Shown: piece by piece, positions 7,148 to 15,342 of the stretch | How positions within the stretch are numbered: the stretch's first letter is position 1 | Layout of the letters: every line of letters begins with the position of its first letter | Assembly: GCA_947463775.1 (NCBI GenBank) | Contig: CANHVD010000011.1 | Coordinates: 1-23,131 of the forward strand | Length of the DNA: 23,131 nucleotides | Reading direction: 5' to 3' | Origin: Planctomycetaceae bacterium | GTDB lineage: Bacteria; Planctomycetota; Planctomycetia; Planctomycetales; Planctomycetaceae | Notes under the pieces: generated by a model | What the model was told of the DNA's origin: nothing | Database searches by the model: none | The model's input: the letters and a program-made list of their open reading frames with translations, nothing else | Made by a program: the position numbers and the translations under genes

Positions 7148-8613
7148 TAGCCCGATGCTGATTCCGGATCCGCAGGGAGCGAAACTTCCAGAACTATCTG
7201 AACACCATAATCCTGTGACACCGCCGAAGCGCGGTACTCCGGCTCAAACGGCTTCACTCCGTAGCCCGCATCGCGAAGCTTCCGCGCCAGTTCGTTAACA
7301 TCCGACTCAGACTTCGCAAACCCAACAAGCTTCACTGACGGCGGCGCTCCACGCTGGATTGCAGAGAATTGGAAACTGTCGATAAACATTCTGTCTGTTG
7401 CCGGAAGAATGGCTTTTAGGCGAACCATTTCATCCAGCCATTCAACATCTCGATTCACCCACTCTGAAACACTTTCAGACTGAGTCATCTCCTTGCTGCC
7501 GGCTTGCAGCATTTCTTTGATCTCAGCATTCTCTGTATCTACCAAATACTTGACGTCAGCAAGCTCATTGATCTGCCCCTGTCGCCAAAAGTACCCGCCG
7601 GCCACAATGATCACGCCGGCCAGTGATCCCAACAGAACTCGAAGCCGTCGCAAATCCTTCTTCGCCGGCGCACGACGAGGATTGATCAGGTCCACAACCT
7701 CAACGCCACTCGCCGCTTCACCCAGAATCGCCCCCGCAAGTGTCACGATATCAGCGGAGTTAATTCCCTCTGGCAATGCACCGGATAGAAATGCATCAGC
7801 CGGATTGACTCGCTCAATTCGAGCCCCATCCAACCGAGTCGAAATCTGATCGGTCACTGCCGAAGTGACTTCCGGAGCACCAATCAGAATGACTCGATCG
7901 ATCTTATGCTCGCCCAGAATCTCGGCCGCTGACATCCGTGCTCGGGTCAGCTCCGCGCGAATCGTCTTCTCGACGGTCTCCAGAGATGTCCACGAGCTGC
8001 CGCTGTGCGAAAAGACAACCGAAGTGCCTCGAACAAAAGTCAGCTCGATAAAGTCCCGCCGCATTACGGCAACGACATCGACCTTTTCCAGGTCGGCTGA
8101 TTCTCGCAGGAATCCCGCTCGAGCAGCCGCCTGAGCCACACAATACGCACTGACGCGAACTTCAGACAGCTCCAGACCCGCATCATTCAATGTTCTTCGT
8201 GCCACCGCGACCTGATCGCTGGGCACGGTTACCAGCAGGACGTCTCGCGTCGCGCTGCCCGGCTGAATTGGAAGCGGAGTAAAGTCCATGCAAACCGATT
8301 CGACAGGGACCGTCAGCCGCATAGACGCCTGCAGCCGAATCATGTCCGGGATTTCGCTGTCCGGCACCTGAGGCAACTGGATGCGATGAATCGTGACCAT
8401 CTGCCGAGGAAACACGATCGCAACTGAGGCACGCTTGCGATCCGTACCCACCGGAAACAACTGCTTCAGTTGATCAACCAACAAGAGCGTGTCGTTTGAA
8501 TCCGCCTGACGCTCAAGGATCCTGACCAGCCGGAACTGAGCTTTCTCGCCTGCAGCAGTCCCTTCAGCGACGACCAATCGGTCGCGATCCCATTCGATGA
8601 ACTTGTCTGCCAT
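7147..8613 (-). CDS. PilM-PilN fusion (GspL-like), pilus/secretion inner-membrane platform protein
   Basis: The 488-residue protein has an actin-like PilM domain at about residues 1-300. Visible features are 'IEWDRDRLVVAEG' at the N-terminus, 'VFPRQMVTIHRIQLPQVPDSEIPDMIRLQ' region typical of PilM ATPase-fold proteins, 'VDVVAVMRRDFIELTFVRG' and 'DRVILIGAPEVT'. A 'VVDLINPRRAP' segment (307-316) resembles the INLLP-R start of PilN. It is followed by a basic stretch, one transmembrane helix (about 325-343), a helical stalk and a ferredoxin-like periplasmic domain with 'VKLVGFAKSESDVNELARKLRDA'. In type IV pilus systems PilM and PilN are separate proteins that bind one another; a fused version is known in GspL of type II secretion. 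The gene overlaps the next one by 1 bp. No pilin, ATPase or secretin gene is in this window. The Shine-Dalgarno sequence before the ATG is weak. Confidence 0.82.
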   Translation of the reverse strand: MADKFIEWDRDRLVVAEGTAAGEKAQFRLVRILERQADSNDTLLLVDQLKQLFPVGTDRKRASVAIVFPRQMVTIHRIQLPQVPDSEIPDMIRLQASMRLTVPVESVCMDFTPLPIQPGSATRDVLLVTVPSDQVAVARRTLNDAGLELSEVRVSAYCVAQAAARAGFLRESADLEKVDVVAVMRRDFIELTFVRGTSVVFSHSGSSWTSLETVEKTIRAELTRARMSAAEILGEHKIDRVILIGAPEVTSAVTDQISTRLDGARIERVNPADAFLSGALPEGINSADIVTLAGAILGEAASGVEVVDLINPRRAPAKKDLRRLRVLLGSLAGVIIVAGGYFWRQGQINELADVKYLVDTENAEIKEMLQAGSKEMTQSESVSEWVNRDVEWLDEMVRLKAILPATDRMFIDSFQFSAIQRGAPPSVKLVGFAKSESDVNELARKLRDAGYGVKPFEPEYRASAVSQDYGVQIVLEVSLPADPESASG

Positions 8614-8921
8614 ATTTCGGGACCCGCGATTTACATGACGCCAAACGACAAACCTGATTCTATGACCAATTTAGGACGGCGATTCTGAGCCAATTCAGCG
8701 ATTCCGGCCGAATTTCGAGCCAAACCGAATCAGTTACCCCTATATGAACACCACAACGGGCATGGTGGGGCCGTTGTTCGGAAGAAACAAGCATAGGTTC
8801 TCTATGTTAGCTGCTCCGTGTTGGAATCTGCTGATTTTTCCAATTTTCCGCCCGGCTACACCTTCCGCCCGGCAAATTGGGCGATTGGGCGTCGCCACAC
8901 GCCCCGGAAGGATTGCAGAGA
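8614..8921. other. Intergenic region between hemA and the PilMN gene
   Basis: There is no supported gene here. It must contain the promoter of the leftward PilMN operon, but no clear -35/-10 pair stands out. A 7-bp stem (8753-8759 / 8771-8777, ACAACGG / CCGTTGT, 11-nt loop) and a nested hairpin close to the hemA stop are the only structures seen. Confidence 0.5.
8861..8911 (-). terminator. Nested hairpin downstream of hemA, possible terminator
   Basis: Outer arms 8861-8867 and 8905-8911 (CCTTCCG / CGGAAGG) enclose an inner 6-bp stem 8887-8892 / 8899-8904 (GGGCGT / ACGCCC). It starts 10 bp past the hemA stop on the minus strand. No T tract follows, so intrinsic termination is doubtful. Confidence 0.3.
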
Positions 8922-10205
8922 CTACTCCGAAGGAAAGAAAAACAGCCGACGAATAGCGTGCAGCAGCCCCTCAGGGGTGCCTTCCTTCGCTTCGTCCTTC
9001 AGTGCTTCCAAAGGCGGATGCAGCAGCTTGTTAACGATCCGCTGAATCGTAGCTTCAATTGCCTGTCGCTGAGCACTCTCCAGCGTCGGCAGTTTACGAT
9101 ACAAACGATCCAACTCCGAACGGCTGATGTCTGTCCAGTGCTCACGCAGACGATGAATCACCGGGCCGGTCGCACGATGATAAATCTCCTGCATGAATGT
9201 TCGCGTCTGAGCAGCAATAATCCCGCGAGCCTTCTCAACCTCGGCTTCTCGGGCCGCGCGGTTGCGGCTGCAGGTTTCTTCCAGAGCATCCAGGTCATAC
9301 AGGAACACGTTATCGTCAACGGTCCCCGCTGCGGGATCAAAGTCACGCGGTGCCGCCAGATCCAGAATAAACACCGGATGTCGCTGCGACCGTGCTCGGG
9401 CTGCCGCAAAGCGTTCCTTCGTGATCAATGTCTGAGACGCCCCGGTGGTGCTGACGATGACGTCGGCTTTGGCCAGCCATTCGTCCAGCGTTGAAAAATC
9501 TACCGCCTCACCCTTGAACTGCGCGGCCAAACGCTCGGCTCGTTCGCGGTTGCGATTCGCCACGACAATTCGTTTCACGCCCTCGGATTGCAGATAAGTC
9601 AGCGTCTCTTCCGCCATCTCCCCCGCACCGATGACGAGCACGGTTTTGTTGTCAAAACGGCTGAAGATGCTTTTTCCAAAATCGCCCACGGCCACGCTGG
9701 CGATCGACACTCGCCCGTCGGCCAAACCCGTTTCCGTGCGAACCTGTGCTGAAACTTTCAAAGCATGCTGGAACAGAACGTTGGTCAACGGACCGCAGGC
9801 TGCGTTCTCCTGGGCAACCCGATAAGCCTCTTTGACCTGATTCACAATCTGCGGCTCACCCAGCACCATACTGTCGATGCTGCAGGCAACTTCGAAGAGA
9901 TGTTCTACAGCCGCAGTTCCTGACTGAGCCAGTACGGAATGCACAAACTCATCAGTGGGGACATTGTGAAACCGGCTAATGAAACGAGTAATATCGTCGA
10001 AGGAAACTCCGTCATCATCGCGTTCATCGGCCGCGTAGATCTCAACACGATTGCACGTGGAAAGGACAACCAGCTCAGAATCCGGATGAATCTCACGCCA
10101 TTGCGAATAAGCGTTGTTCAGCAATTCTGAATTCGAAAACGCCAGACGCTCACGCAGCTGAACTCCGGCCTTATGATGATTACAACTGATGACAAGAACG
10201 TTCAC
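8922..10205 (-). CDS. hemA: Glutamyl-tRNA reductase
   Basis: This enzyme reduces glutamyl-tRNA(Glu) to glutamate-1-semialdehyde with NADPH, the first committed step of C5-pathway tetrapyrrole synthesis. The 427 residues match the family's usual length. Visible features are the N-terminal 'NHHKAGVQLRERLAF', the catalytic Cys51 in 'STCNRVEIY', 'VLGEPQIVNQVKEAY' (114-128), the NADPH-binding 'VLVIGAGEM' (189-197) with 'VANRNRERAERLAAQF', and a helical C-terminal dimerisation domain from about residue 320. The GTG start has AGGAGG 7 nt upstream, and its first four bases overlap the TGA of the preceding membrane gene, so the two are likely translationally coupled. The rest of the heme pathway is not in this window. 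Confidence 0.97.
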   Translation of the reverse strand: MNVLVISCNHHKAGVQLRERLAFSNSELLNNAYSQWREIHPDSELVVLSTCNRVEIYAADERDDDGVSFDDITRFISRFHNVPTDEFVHSVLAQSGTAAVEHLFEVACSIDSMVLGEPQIVNQVKEAYRVAQENAACGPLTNVLFQHALKVSAQVRTETGLADGRVSIASVAVGDFGKSIFSRFDNKTVLVIGAGEMAEETLTYLQSEGVKRIVVANRNRERAERLAAQFKGEAVDFSTLDEWLAKADVIVSTTGASQTLITKERFAAARARSQRHPVFILDLAAPRDFDPAAGTVDDNVFLYDLDALEETCSRNRAAREAEVEKARGIIAAQTRTFMQEIYHRATGPVIHRLREHWTDISRSELDRLYRKLPTLESAQRQAIEATIQRIVNKLLHPPLEALKDEAKEGTPEGLLHAIRRLFFFPSE

Positions 10206-11221
10206 CGGCCCACCTCCTGAGGGATTTCCTCAGTCGAAGACATTGGCGAAACGTCGTCGTTACTCTGAGAACTCTCCGGGGATGCGTCGTTCTTCTTTTC
10301 TGACGAACTGTCCGACGATGTCGTACGCGGCCGGCCATGGAACGTATTCAAATTCCCGGATCCAGCCAGCAACATCGGGCCAAGAACGGCAACGATCAGA
10401 AATCCTCCACTAAGCAGAGAAAGCTGAGCAACCGACTTGCCGGTTTGGTGAGACCCTTTCAGCAGTCGCCCCAGAAACAGCACCATCGCCAGCCAAGCGA
10501 AAACAGTCGTCACGATGGTCGGGTCCCACCAGGAGATCGACTCGGATGGATCGGAACCTCGATTCCACGATATCAGCAGGAATCCTGTCAGCAGACCGAT
10601 CGTCAGACATGGGACCGAGAAAACCACCATCCAGCGATTCCAGGCGGTCAGGTTTTCCAGGCTGGGCAGAGGCAATTTCTGAAGCCACTTCGAGCGTCCC
10701 CGGAGTTGCTGATGATTCAACAGATACATCAGGCCGGAAATGGAGGCCCCTACAACCGCACCAATTCCAAGCACCAATGACGCGGCGTGAAACATTCCCC
10801 AGCGACGCATTGCAACCGCTGCCAAATTACCGCTGCCTTCCGAACTGACAAACAAAGCCACAATCACGAGCAGCAGAATTGCGGGCAGCAGAAACAGACC
10901 GTGAGCCATCTGGCGATGGGTCAGCATCAGAATGACATACAGCAGACTGCCCAGCCACGCGAGAACCAACAACCAGTCCTGCTCGCTTGTCAGAAGAGGC
11001 GGAAGTCCGGCCTTTTGGCTGCGAGTGATCAAAAAAGCCGTGTGTGCCACGAATCCTGCAAGGGAAAAGAAAACCACCGCCATCCGCGCAGAGGCAAACT
11101 GGCGACGAAATACCAGCAGAATTTCGCAGGCCAGCGAAACCAGGTAGCTCAGCAGAAAGCAGTAAATATGAACTTGTGCCAGAAATCCCAAGTGTCGCCT
11201 CAATCCAGAGTGTTGCCTCAA
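10202..11221 (-). CDS. CcsA/ResC/HemX-like cytochrome c assembly membrane protein
   Basis: The 339-residue frame encodes about eight hydrophobic helices and belongs to the cytochrome c assembly (CcsA/HemX) family. Conserved points are His145 in 'WGMFHAASLVLG', a 'SWWDP' motif (230-234) corresponding to the family's tryptophan-rich heme loop, and His295 in 'LNTFHG'. Family members bind heme or affect heme supply; those beside hemA, as in Bacillus HemX, are thought to influence glutamyl-tRNA reductase level. The gene overlaps hemA by 4 bp, which favours a HemX-like role over cytochrome c maturation, but the sequence alone does not settle it. The last ~45 residues are a hydrophilic Ser/Asp/Glu-rich tail. 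The start is uncertain: no ATG lies before the first helix, and TTGs at 11221, 11203 and 11191 are possible. The last has GAGG 6 nt upstream. Confidence 0.88.
   Translation of the reverse strand: MRQHSGLRRHLGFLAQVHIYCFLLSYLVSLACEILLVFRRQFASARMAVVFFSLAGFVAHTAFLITRSQKAGLPPLLTSEQDWLLVLAWLGSLLYVILMLTHRQMAHGLFLLPAILLLVIVALFVSSEGSGNLAAVAMRRWGMFHAASLVLGIGAVVGASISGLMYLLNHQQLRGRSKWLQKLPLPSLENLTAWNRWMVVFSVPCLTIGLLTGFLLISWNRGSDPSESISWWDPTIVTTVFAWLAMVLFLGRLLKGSHQTGKSVAQLSLLSGGFLIVAVLGPMLLAGSGNLNTFHGRPRTTSSDSSSEKKNDASPESSQSNDDVSPMSSTEEIPQEVGR
10213..10218 (-). promoter_or_regulatory. Strong ribosome binding site for hemA inside the upstream gene
   Basis: AGGAGG on the minus strand ends 7 nt before the GTG at 10205 and lies within the last codons of the CcsA/HemX-like gene. 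It supports GTG as the hemA start and reinitiation after the overlapping TGA. Confidence 0.8.
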
Positions 11222-11226
11222 TCCAG
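11191..11226 (-). repeat. 18-bp tandem duplication at the start of the CcsA/HemX-like gene
   Basis: On the + strand AGTGTCGCCTCAATCCAG (11191-11208) is followed directly by AGTGTTGCCTCAATCCAG (11209-11226), two copies with one mismatch. It is in frame with the membrane gene, giving the related hexapeptides 'RQHSGL' and 'RRHLGF', and it duplicates a TTG plus a GAGG element at the translation start. Confidence 0.9.
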
Positions 11227-11722
11227 TAGCGAAATGGCTTCAGTCAATTTCAAACACGATTTCAAATCGGCCACATGGCATCATATGCTCAAAGGCTCAC
11301 TAAAACACGGCCCGTTACCACATCCATTGATCGGAATCCTTAACTCCGAGGCCATCCGCGCCTTACACCCCGAAACCTGACGTTCCTGTGTAGTGAATCC
11401 CTTAAGTGGTAGCCAGAATTGTTGCTTCGTCAATTTTGCCGTCGCCAATTCCGGTTTTGACGAATTGAACAACTTACGAAACATGGCGAGGCTGGAAAAG
11501 TGATCTGAACGGCTGAGCATTCATGCCACTACGACTAGAAAGACCGGGCGCATTGAGGAAATTGCGAGGATTTCATTTCCAACCAGTCTCTTCTGTTGGT
11601 TTTCTACACACTTGTGCGTCCGATAGCTGTGGATACAAACGGGCAGGGTAAGTCCTGCACAAAATCTGTCGTGAGGTTGTCGGCCCTACCCCACTGAAAA
11701 GCGCTGGAAGTCAGAGGTTGAT
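11227..11722. other. Divergent intergenic region upstream of the surface protein gene
   Basis: This region of about 500 bp separates the leftward ccsA/hemX-hemA operon from the rightward surface protein gene and should hold promoters for both. A minus-strand frame of 79 codons (11281-11520) has no recognisable motif and no good ribosome binding site, so I do not call it. A GAGG 8 nt before the ATG at 11723 is the likely ribosome binding site of the surface protein. A short stem near 11643-11658 (GCAGG / CCTGC) is too small to interpret. Confidence 0.4.
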
Positions 11723-14700
11723 TTGATGAAAAAGTCCGGGAAAATCCTGCACAGTTTCACTTCGTTATTCCGCAATTCTTCAACGAGTCTTAAGCGGAAG
11801 ACAAATCGCAAATCCCAGCACCTGCAGTTCGAAACGCTGGAATCGCGACAGCTTTTGACCGTGCCGGCTCTTTCGAGCAATCCCAATGCTCAAATGACCG
11901 TGTACCTGGACTTCGACGGTGAAGACTATGGGAATCAGATAGTCCGGGTGCAACGAAACCCGGACCTCGAACTGGAAAGAATGAGCGCTATCCCGGCGTT
12001 TACCATTGACGGAACTCCAGGGCCTGATTCTCCGGCCGAAGAGAGATTGATTGAAGAGATTTTCCATCGAGTCGCCGAGGACTTCCGGCCGTTTAACGTT
12101 AATGTGACCACAGTCCAGCCTCCGACGGGCGTGCTGCAGATCAAAGTGTCGGTCGGCGGAAATGGCGTCGTCCAGTATCGCGTGCTGACTCGGGTGTTCG
12201 ATCCGACGACTGGGGCTTTGATCCAGATACTCACCGGCCCTCCACAGACTTACCGCTTCACGTCGCCCGTGTTTGCGGAGCTTGACGCCTACAGAGCAAA
12301 TCAGACGAATCCTGTCCTCGTCTTTCCGCAGCAACTGACGTCAGCCCAACAGAATGGGCAGACCATCGCGAGACTGATTTCGCAGGGAGTTGGGCGACAA
12401 CTTGGCCTGCAGAACCGGACGGCGGTCGGCACAGTAAACAATGGTCCGATCATGGCCGATCTGACAGCGAATCCGATTCGAGATACCTGGACGAATACAT
12501 TCCCTCAGAATGATCTGAACGGATTGACCGCCCCGAGCGGGATTCAATCGCGTCTGGATGACTTTGGCGATTCGATAGCCACCGCCGCGAATGCTCAGGT
12601 GGATCTGGTTTCATCATCCGTTGCCAACCCCCAGCAGATCGCAGCGGGAATCATTAATCACACTCCCTTGGTTGCCGGGGCTGATCGCGATGTGTTTCGA
12701 ACGGTTCTGGATTTGACGAGAACGACCGGTACCGCTGAACTTTCTATTAATGTGGATGGGCTTGACCTTTCTTCCCGTCGGTTCCTGGACGGCACAGTAA
12801 ACGCCAACCTGAATCGCGGGTCGAACCTCGATGTTGTGGTCAATCTCTATTCAGCGAATGGAACATTGCTGGCGTCGGACAGCCCTTCTCCAGAGATCGA
12901 CGGGGAAATTCTGTTTGAGATCCCGGCCGCTTCAATTCCCGGCAATCGCCTGCTCGTCTACTACATTGAAGTGACCACAACATCTGAAGTCGGGTCACTT
13001 GGTGAATATACGGTAAATTGTTCACTTCAGGAGGTCCTCGGAGCTCCAGTGGTGCTGGCACCAGCAGCCACTGTCCAGACAACATTGCCGACCTTCGGTT
13101 GGACATCTTCACTACGGGCGACGGGATACATCCTCGAAGTGTCGAATGCCACATCCGGAGCTGTCATCTTCACCAAGAGGACCTCCGCGACCACATACAC
13201 GGTCAATCCAGAAGACAACAACATTCTGCCGAGCGCGATCAATTCATTGCCGGAGGGATCCTACAATGTTCGAGTAAAAGCGATTCGCGGTACCGGTGGG
13301 GCAAATAATGAATCAACATGGAGCAATTCCCTCCGATTCACGATCGCGATCCCATTGCCATCCAAGCCCTCGATTATTCGGCCCAAGACAGCAACCGGAG
13401 AATCCTTCCCGACGTTCGAATGGACCAAAGGTGCAAACGATAAATCCTTCACTTTGCAGGTCTTCAAAAAAGGCACAACGACTCGCGTCATTTACAAAAC
13501 AAATCAGGCGACGAATACCTACGTCCATTTCGCTCCTCTCGCCAATGGCGACTACACATTCAATGTGCGGGCGTTCAACTCTGTCAATAAGCCCGGAGCA
13601 ATCAGCGAGTCTGTGGACTTCAAGGTAACTTCGCCGACTCTTGTTGCACCAAGGCTTACCGCTCCGATCGGCACGTCCACCAGCATTCAACCTCGCTTTG
13701 CCTGGACAGCAGTGACTGGTGCTACTTATTACAAGTTGGTCGTGCACAACCTCTCCAAAGGAACGGTTCAGTTTACTCAGGAGAACTTGCCTCGTACCCG
13801 AACATTCTTTGATCCTCCAGTGATGCCACAGGGCAATTATCGCGTCTCCGTTCAGGCGGTCAGCAATAACATTGGTGCTGATGGAAAGTACATTGCCGGT
13901 CCGTCGACCGGATGGCAATCCTTCACTCTGGACATTCTTCCTCCCGCAGCTCCCTCTGTGACTGGGCCACGCGGACTCAACGACAGTCCGACAATTCAGA
14001 CCACGAACCCAAGATTTTCATGGACCGTTCCTGCTCGAGGTGTCAAGTACGACCTGCTCGTCAACAATCTCACAACACAAGTAGCCGGAGTTATAAGTGA
14101 GAACGGCCTGACGACGAATGCGTTCATTTCACGTACGAATATGGCTCAGGGAAAGTACCGTGTTTGGGTTCGAGCCTATAACCTGGCGAACGAAGTTGGC
14201 GACTGGAGCTTGCCGTTCGATTTCAACATTGACGAGCCGACTCCTACCGTCCCCGTAATTACAGGCCCGGTTTTGAATTCACTGGGCTACGTCGAGGATG
14301 CAAATCCAACCTTCAGATGGACGACGACAACACCGGCCGCTGCGGCTTATGACTTTACTCTGTTCAACGTCTCACTCGGCACGACGGCCTTTACGGTTAA
14401 CGATTTGACGACACCTTCGTATACCGTTCCTGCGGCCAACCGTTTAGGTGAGTATGTCTACCGTGCACAAGTTCGCGCAAAGAATGTGTCTGGTGATGCC
14501 ACCGCATGGAGTGCGCCTTATACGATTCGTGTAAATATACCAGACCCGACCACTCCGACCCTTATCGGACCTGGCGACACAATCACAGACACCACTCCGA
14601 CCTTCTCTTGGCGTCACAGCAGTACGTCTTTCAGCTACGAGATTCTCATTCGCGATTTGCTTCGCAATGAGGACATCTCTGTGCAGGTCAAAACCTTCTC

Positions 14701-15157
14701 GCTTGATCCAGGCGGCGCGACCGCGTCTTACAACCTTCCTAATGCAAACGCCCTGAAGCCCGGCACCTACCGATTCTGGGTGCGAGCCATCAATTCTCTC
14801 GGACAGGCCAGCGGTTGGAGCACATCCAAGACATTTGTCATCACTGTAAAGCTGGACGACAGTCTGCAGAATTCCCCTGCAGAGAATCCTGACCAACTGG
14901 TTGCTTCTCGGATTACTCCGGCTCTTGCAAATCGCAATTCCCTGACCACTAATGCACCTTCTGCGGATGCTCGAACAGAGGATGCTCAACCACAGGAAGT
15001 TGTGGCAACAGATTTCGTTGCAGTCGTAGCCCCGTCTGCCAGAGACCGTCAGACAGCGATTCCAGAAGTCCCTGGCGAAGAATCGTTGATCGATGCGTTC
15101 ATGCATCGCATCGCGGATCCATCGTCAGATGCAGACTTCACATTTCTGAAGTCCTGA
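11723..15157 (+). CDS. Giant surface protein: degenerate metalloprotease-like domain, prepeptidase-C-like domain, six Fn3-like repeats
   Basis: The 1144-residue protein opens with a basic region and 'FETLESRQLLT' (36-46), the planctomycete LEPR/LESR box of exported surface proteins. Residues about 57-290 follow the layout of secreted zinc metalloproteases: 'VYLDFDGEDY', 'IPAFTIDG', 'EEIFHRVAEDFRPFNVNVTT', then 'GPIMADL' and 'RLDDFGDSIATA'. Where the zinc site HEVGHTLGLSHD is expected, 'QGVGRQLGLQNR' (221-232) is found, so Q221, R225 and N231 replace the three His and G222 replaces the Glu. Residues about 300-436 resemble a prepeptidase C-terminal domain ('DRDVFRTVLD', 'NLDVVVNLYSANGTLLASD', 'GSLGEYTVN'). 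Six Fn3-like repeats follow (about 440-541, 542-636, 637-738, 739-837, 838-938, 939-1041), each with P-x-F-x-W. The last ~100 residues are Ala/Pro/Asp-rich, ending 'LIDAFMHRIADPSSDADF'. It is probably a cell-surface binding or structural protein without protease activity. Confidence 0.9.
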   Translation: MMKKSGKILHSFTSLFRNSSTSLKRKTNRKSQHLQFETLESRQLLTVPALSSNPNAQMTVYLDFDGEDYGNQIVRVQRNPDLELERMSAIPAFTIDGTPGPDSPAEERLIEEIFHRVAEDFRPFNVNVTTVQPPTGVLQIKVSVGGNGVVQYRVLTRVFDPTTGALIQILTGPPQTYRFTSPVFAELDAYRANQTNPVLVFPQQLTSAQQNGQTIARLISQGVGRQLGLQNRTAVGTVNNGPIMADLTANPIRDTWTNTFPQNDLNGLTAPSGIQSRLDDFGDSIATAANAQVDLVSSSVANPQQIAAGIINHTPLVAGADRDVFRTVLDLTRTTGTAELSINVDGLDLSSRRFLDGTVNANLNRGSNLDVVVNLYSANGTLLASDSPSPEIDGEILFEIPAASIPGNRLLVYYIEVTTTSEVGSLGEYTVNCSLQEVLGAPVVLAPAATVQTTLPTFGWTSSLRATGYILEVSNATSGAVIFTKRTSATTYTVNPEDNNILPSAINSLPEGSYNVRVKAIRGTGGANNESTWSNSLRFTIAIPLPSKPSIIRPKTATGESFPTFEWTKGANDKSFTLQVFKKGTTTRVIYKTNQATNTYVHFAPLANGDYTFNVRAFNSVNKPGAISESVDFKVTSPTLVAPRLTAPIGTSTSIQPRFAWTAVTGATYYKLVVHNLSKGTVQFTQENLPRTRTFFDPPVMPQGNYRVSVQAVSNNIGADGKYIAGPSTGWQSFTLDILPPAAPSVTGPRGLNDSPTIQTTNPRFSWTVPARGVKYDLLVNNLTTQVAGVISENGLTTNAFISRTNMAQGKYRVWVRAYNLANEVGDWSLPFDFNIDEPTPTVPVITGPVLNSLGYVEDANPTFRWTTTTPAAAAYDFTLFNVSLGTTAFTVNDLTTPSYTVPAANRLGEYVYRAQVRAKNVSGDATAWSAPYTIRVNIPDPTTPTLIGPGDTITDTTPTFSWRHSSTSFSYEILIRDLLRNEDISVQVKTFSLDPGGATASYNLPNANALKPGTYRFWVRAINSLGQASGWSTSKTFVITVKLDDSLQNSPAENPDQLVASRITPALANRNSLTTNAPSADARTEDAQPQEVVATDFVAVVAPSARDRQTAIPEVPGEESLIDAFMHRIADPSSDADFTFLKS

Positions 15158-15188
15158 GCAGGGCTCTCCAGTCCCCTAAAGTTAACGC

Positions 15189-15226
15189 AACGGCCCTCGG
15201 AGAATTATTCCGAGGGCCGTTTTTTG
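15189..15226 (+). terminator. Rho-independent terminator of the surface protein gene
   Basis: Perfect 13-bp arms 15189-15201 and 15209-15221 (AACGGCCCTCGGA / TCCGAGGGCCGTT) with a 7-nt loop run directly into six T residues (15221-15226). It starts 31 bp after the stop codon of the surface protein and faces the convergent HAD gene. Confidence 0.92.
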
Positions 15227-15342
15227 TTCGTGCTGAGAGCGGGTTGAAAAAGATGCCTCGAACTTTGCAGGAGGCACGACATCACGACGAACATGAACCG
15301 CTGGTGAATTCCAGACACATTGCGTCAACGGCCTGATAACAC

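Noticed and set aside
10787..11380. Plus-strand frame of 197 codons rich in Gln and Lys
   Set aside because: It lies antisense to the CcsA/HemX-like gene; its composition mirrors hydrophobic membrane helices read on the other strand.
11281..11520. Minus-strand frame of 79 codons in the gap before the surface protein
   Set aside because: No recognisable motif, no good ribosome binding site, and no similarity I can name. It may be chance; I kept the region as intergenic.
11640..11700. Possible riboswitch leader before the surface protein gene
   Set aside because: Only short complementary pieces (GCAGG / CCTGC and GGGTA / TACCC) were found, and the sequence did not match a riboswitch consensus I know.
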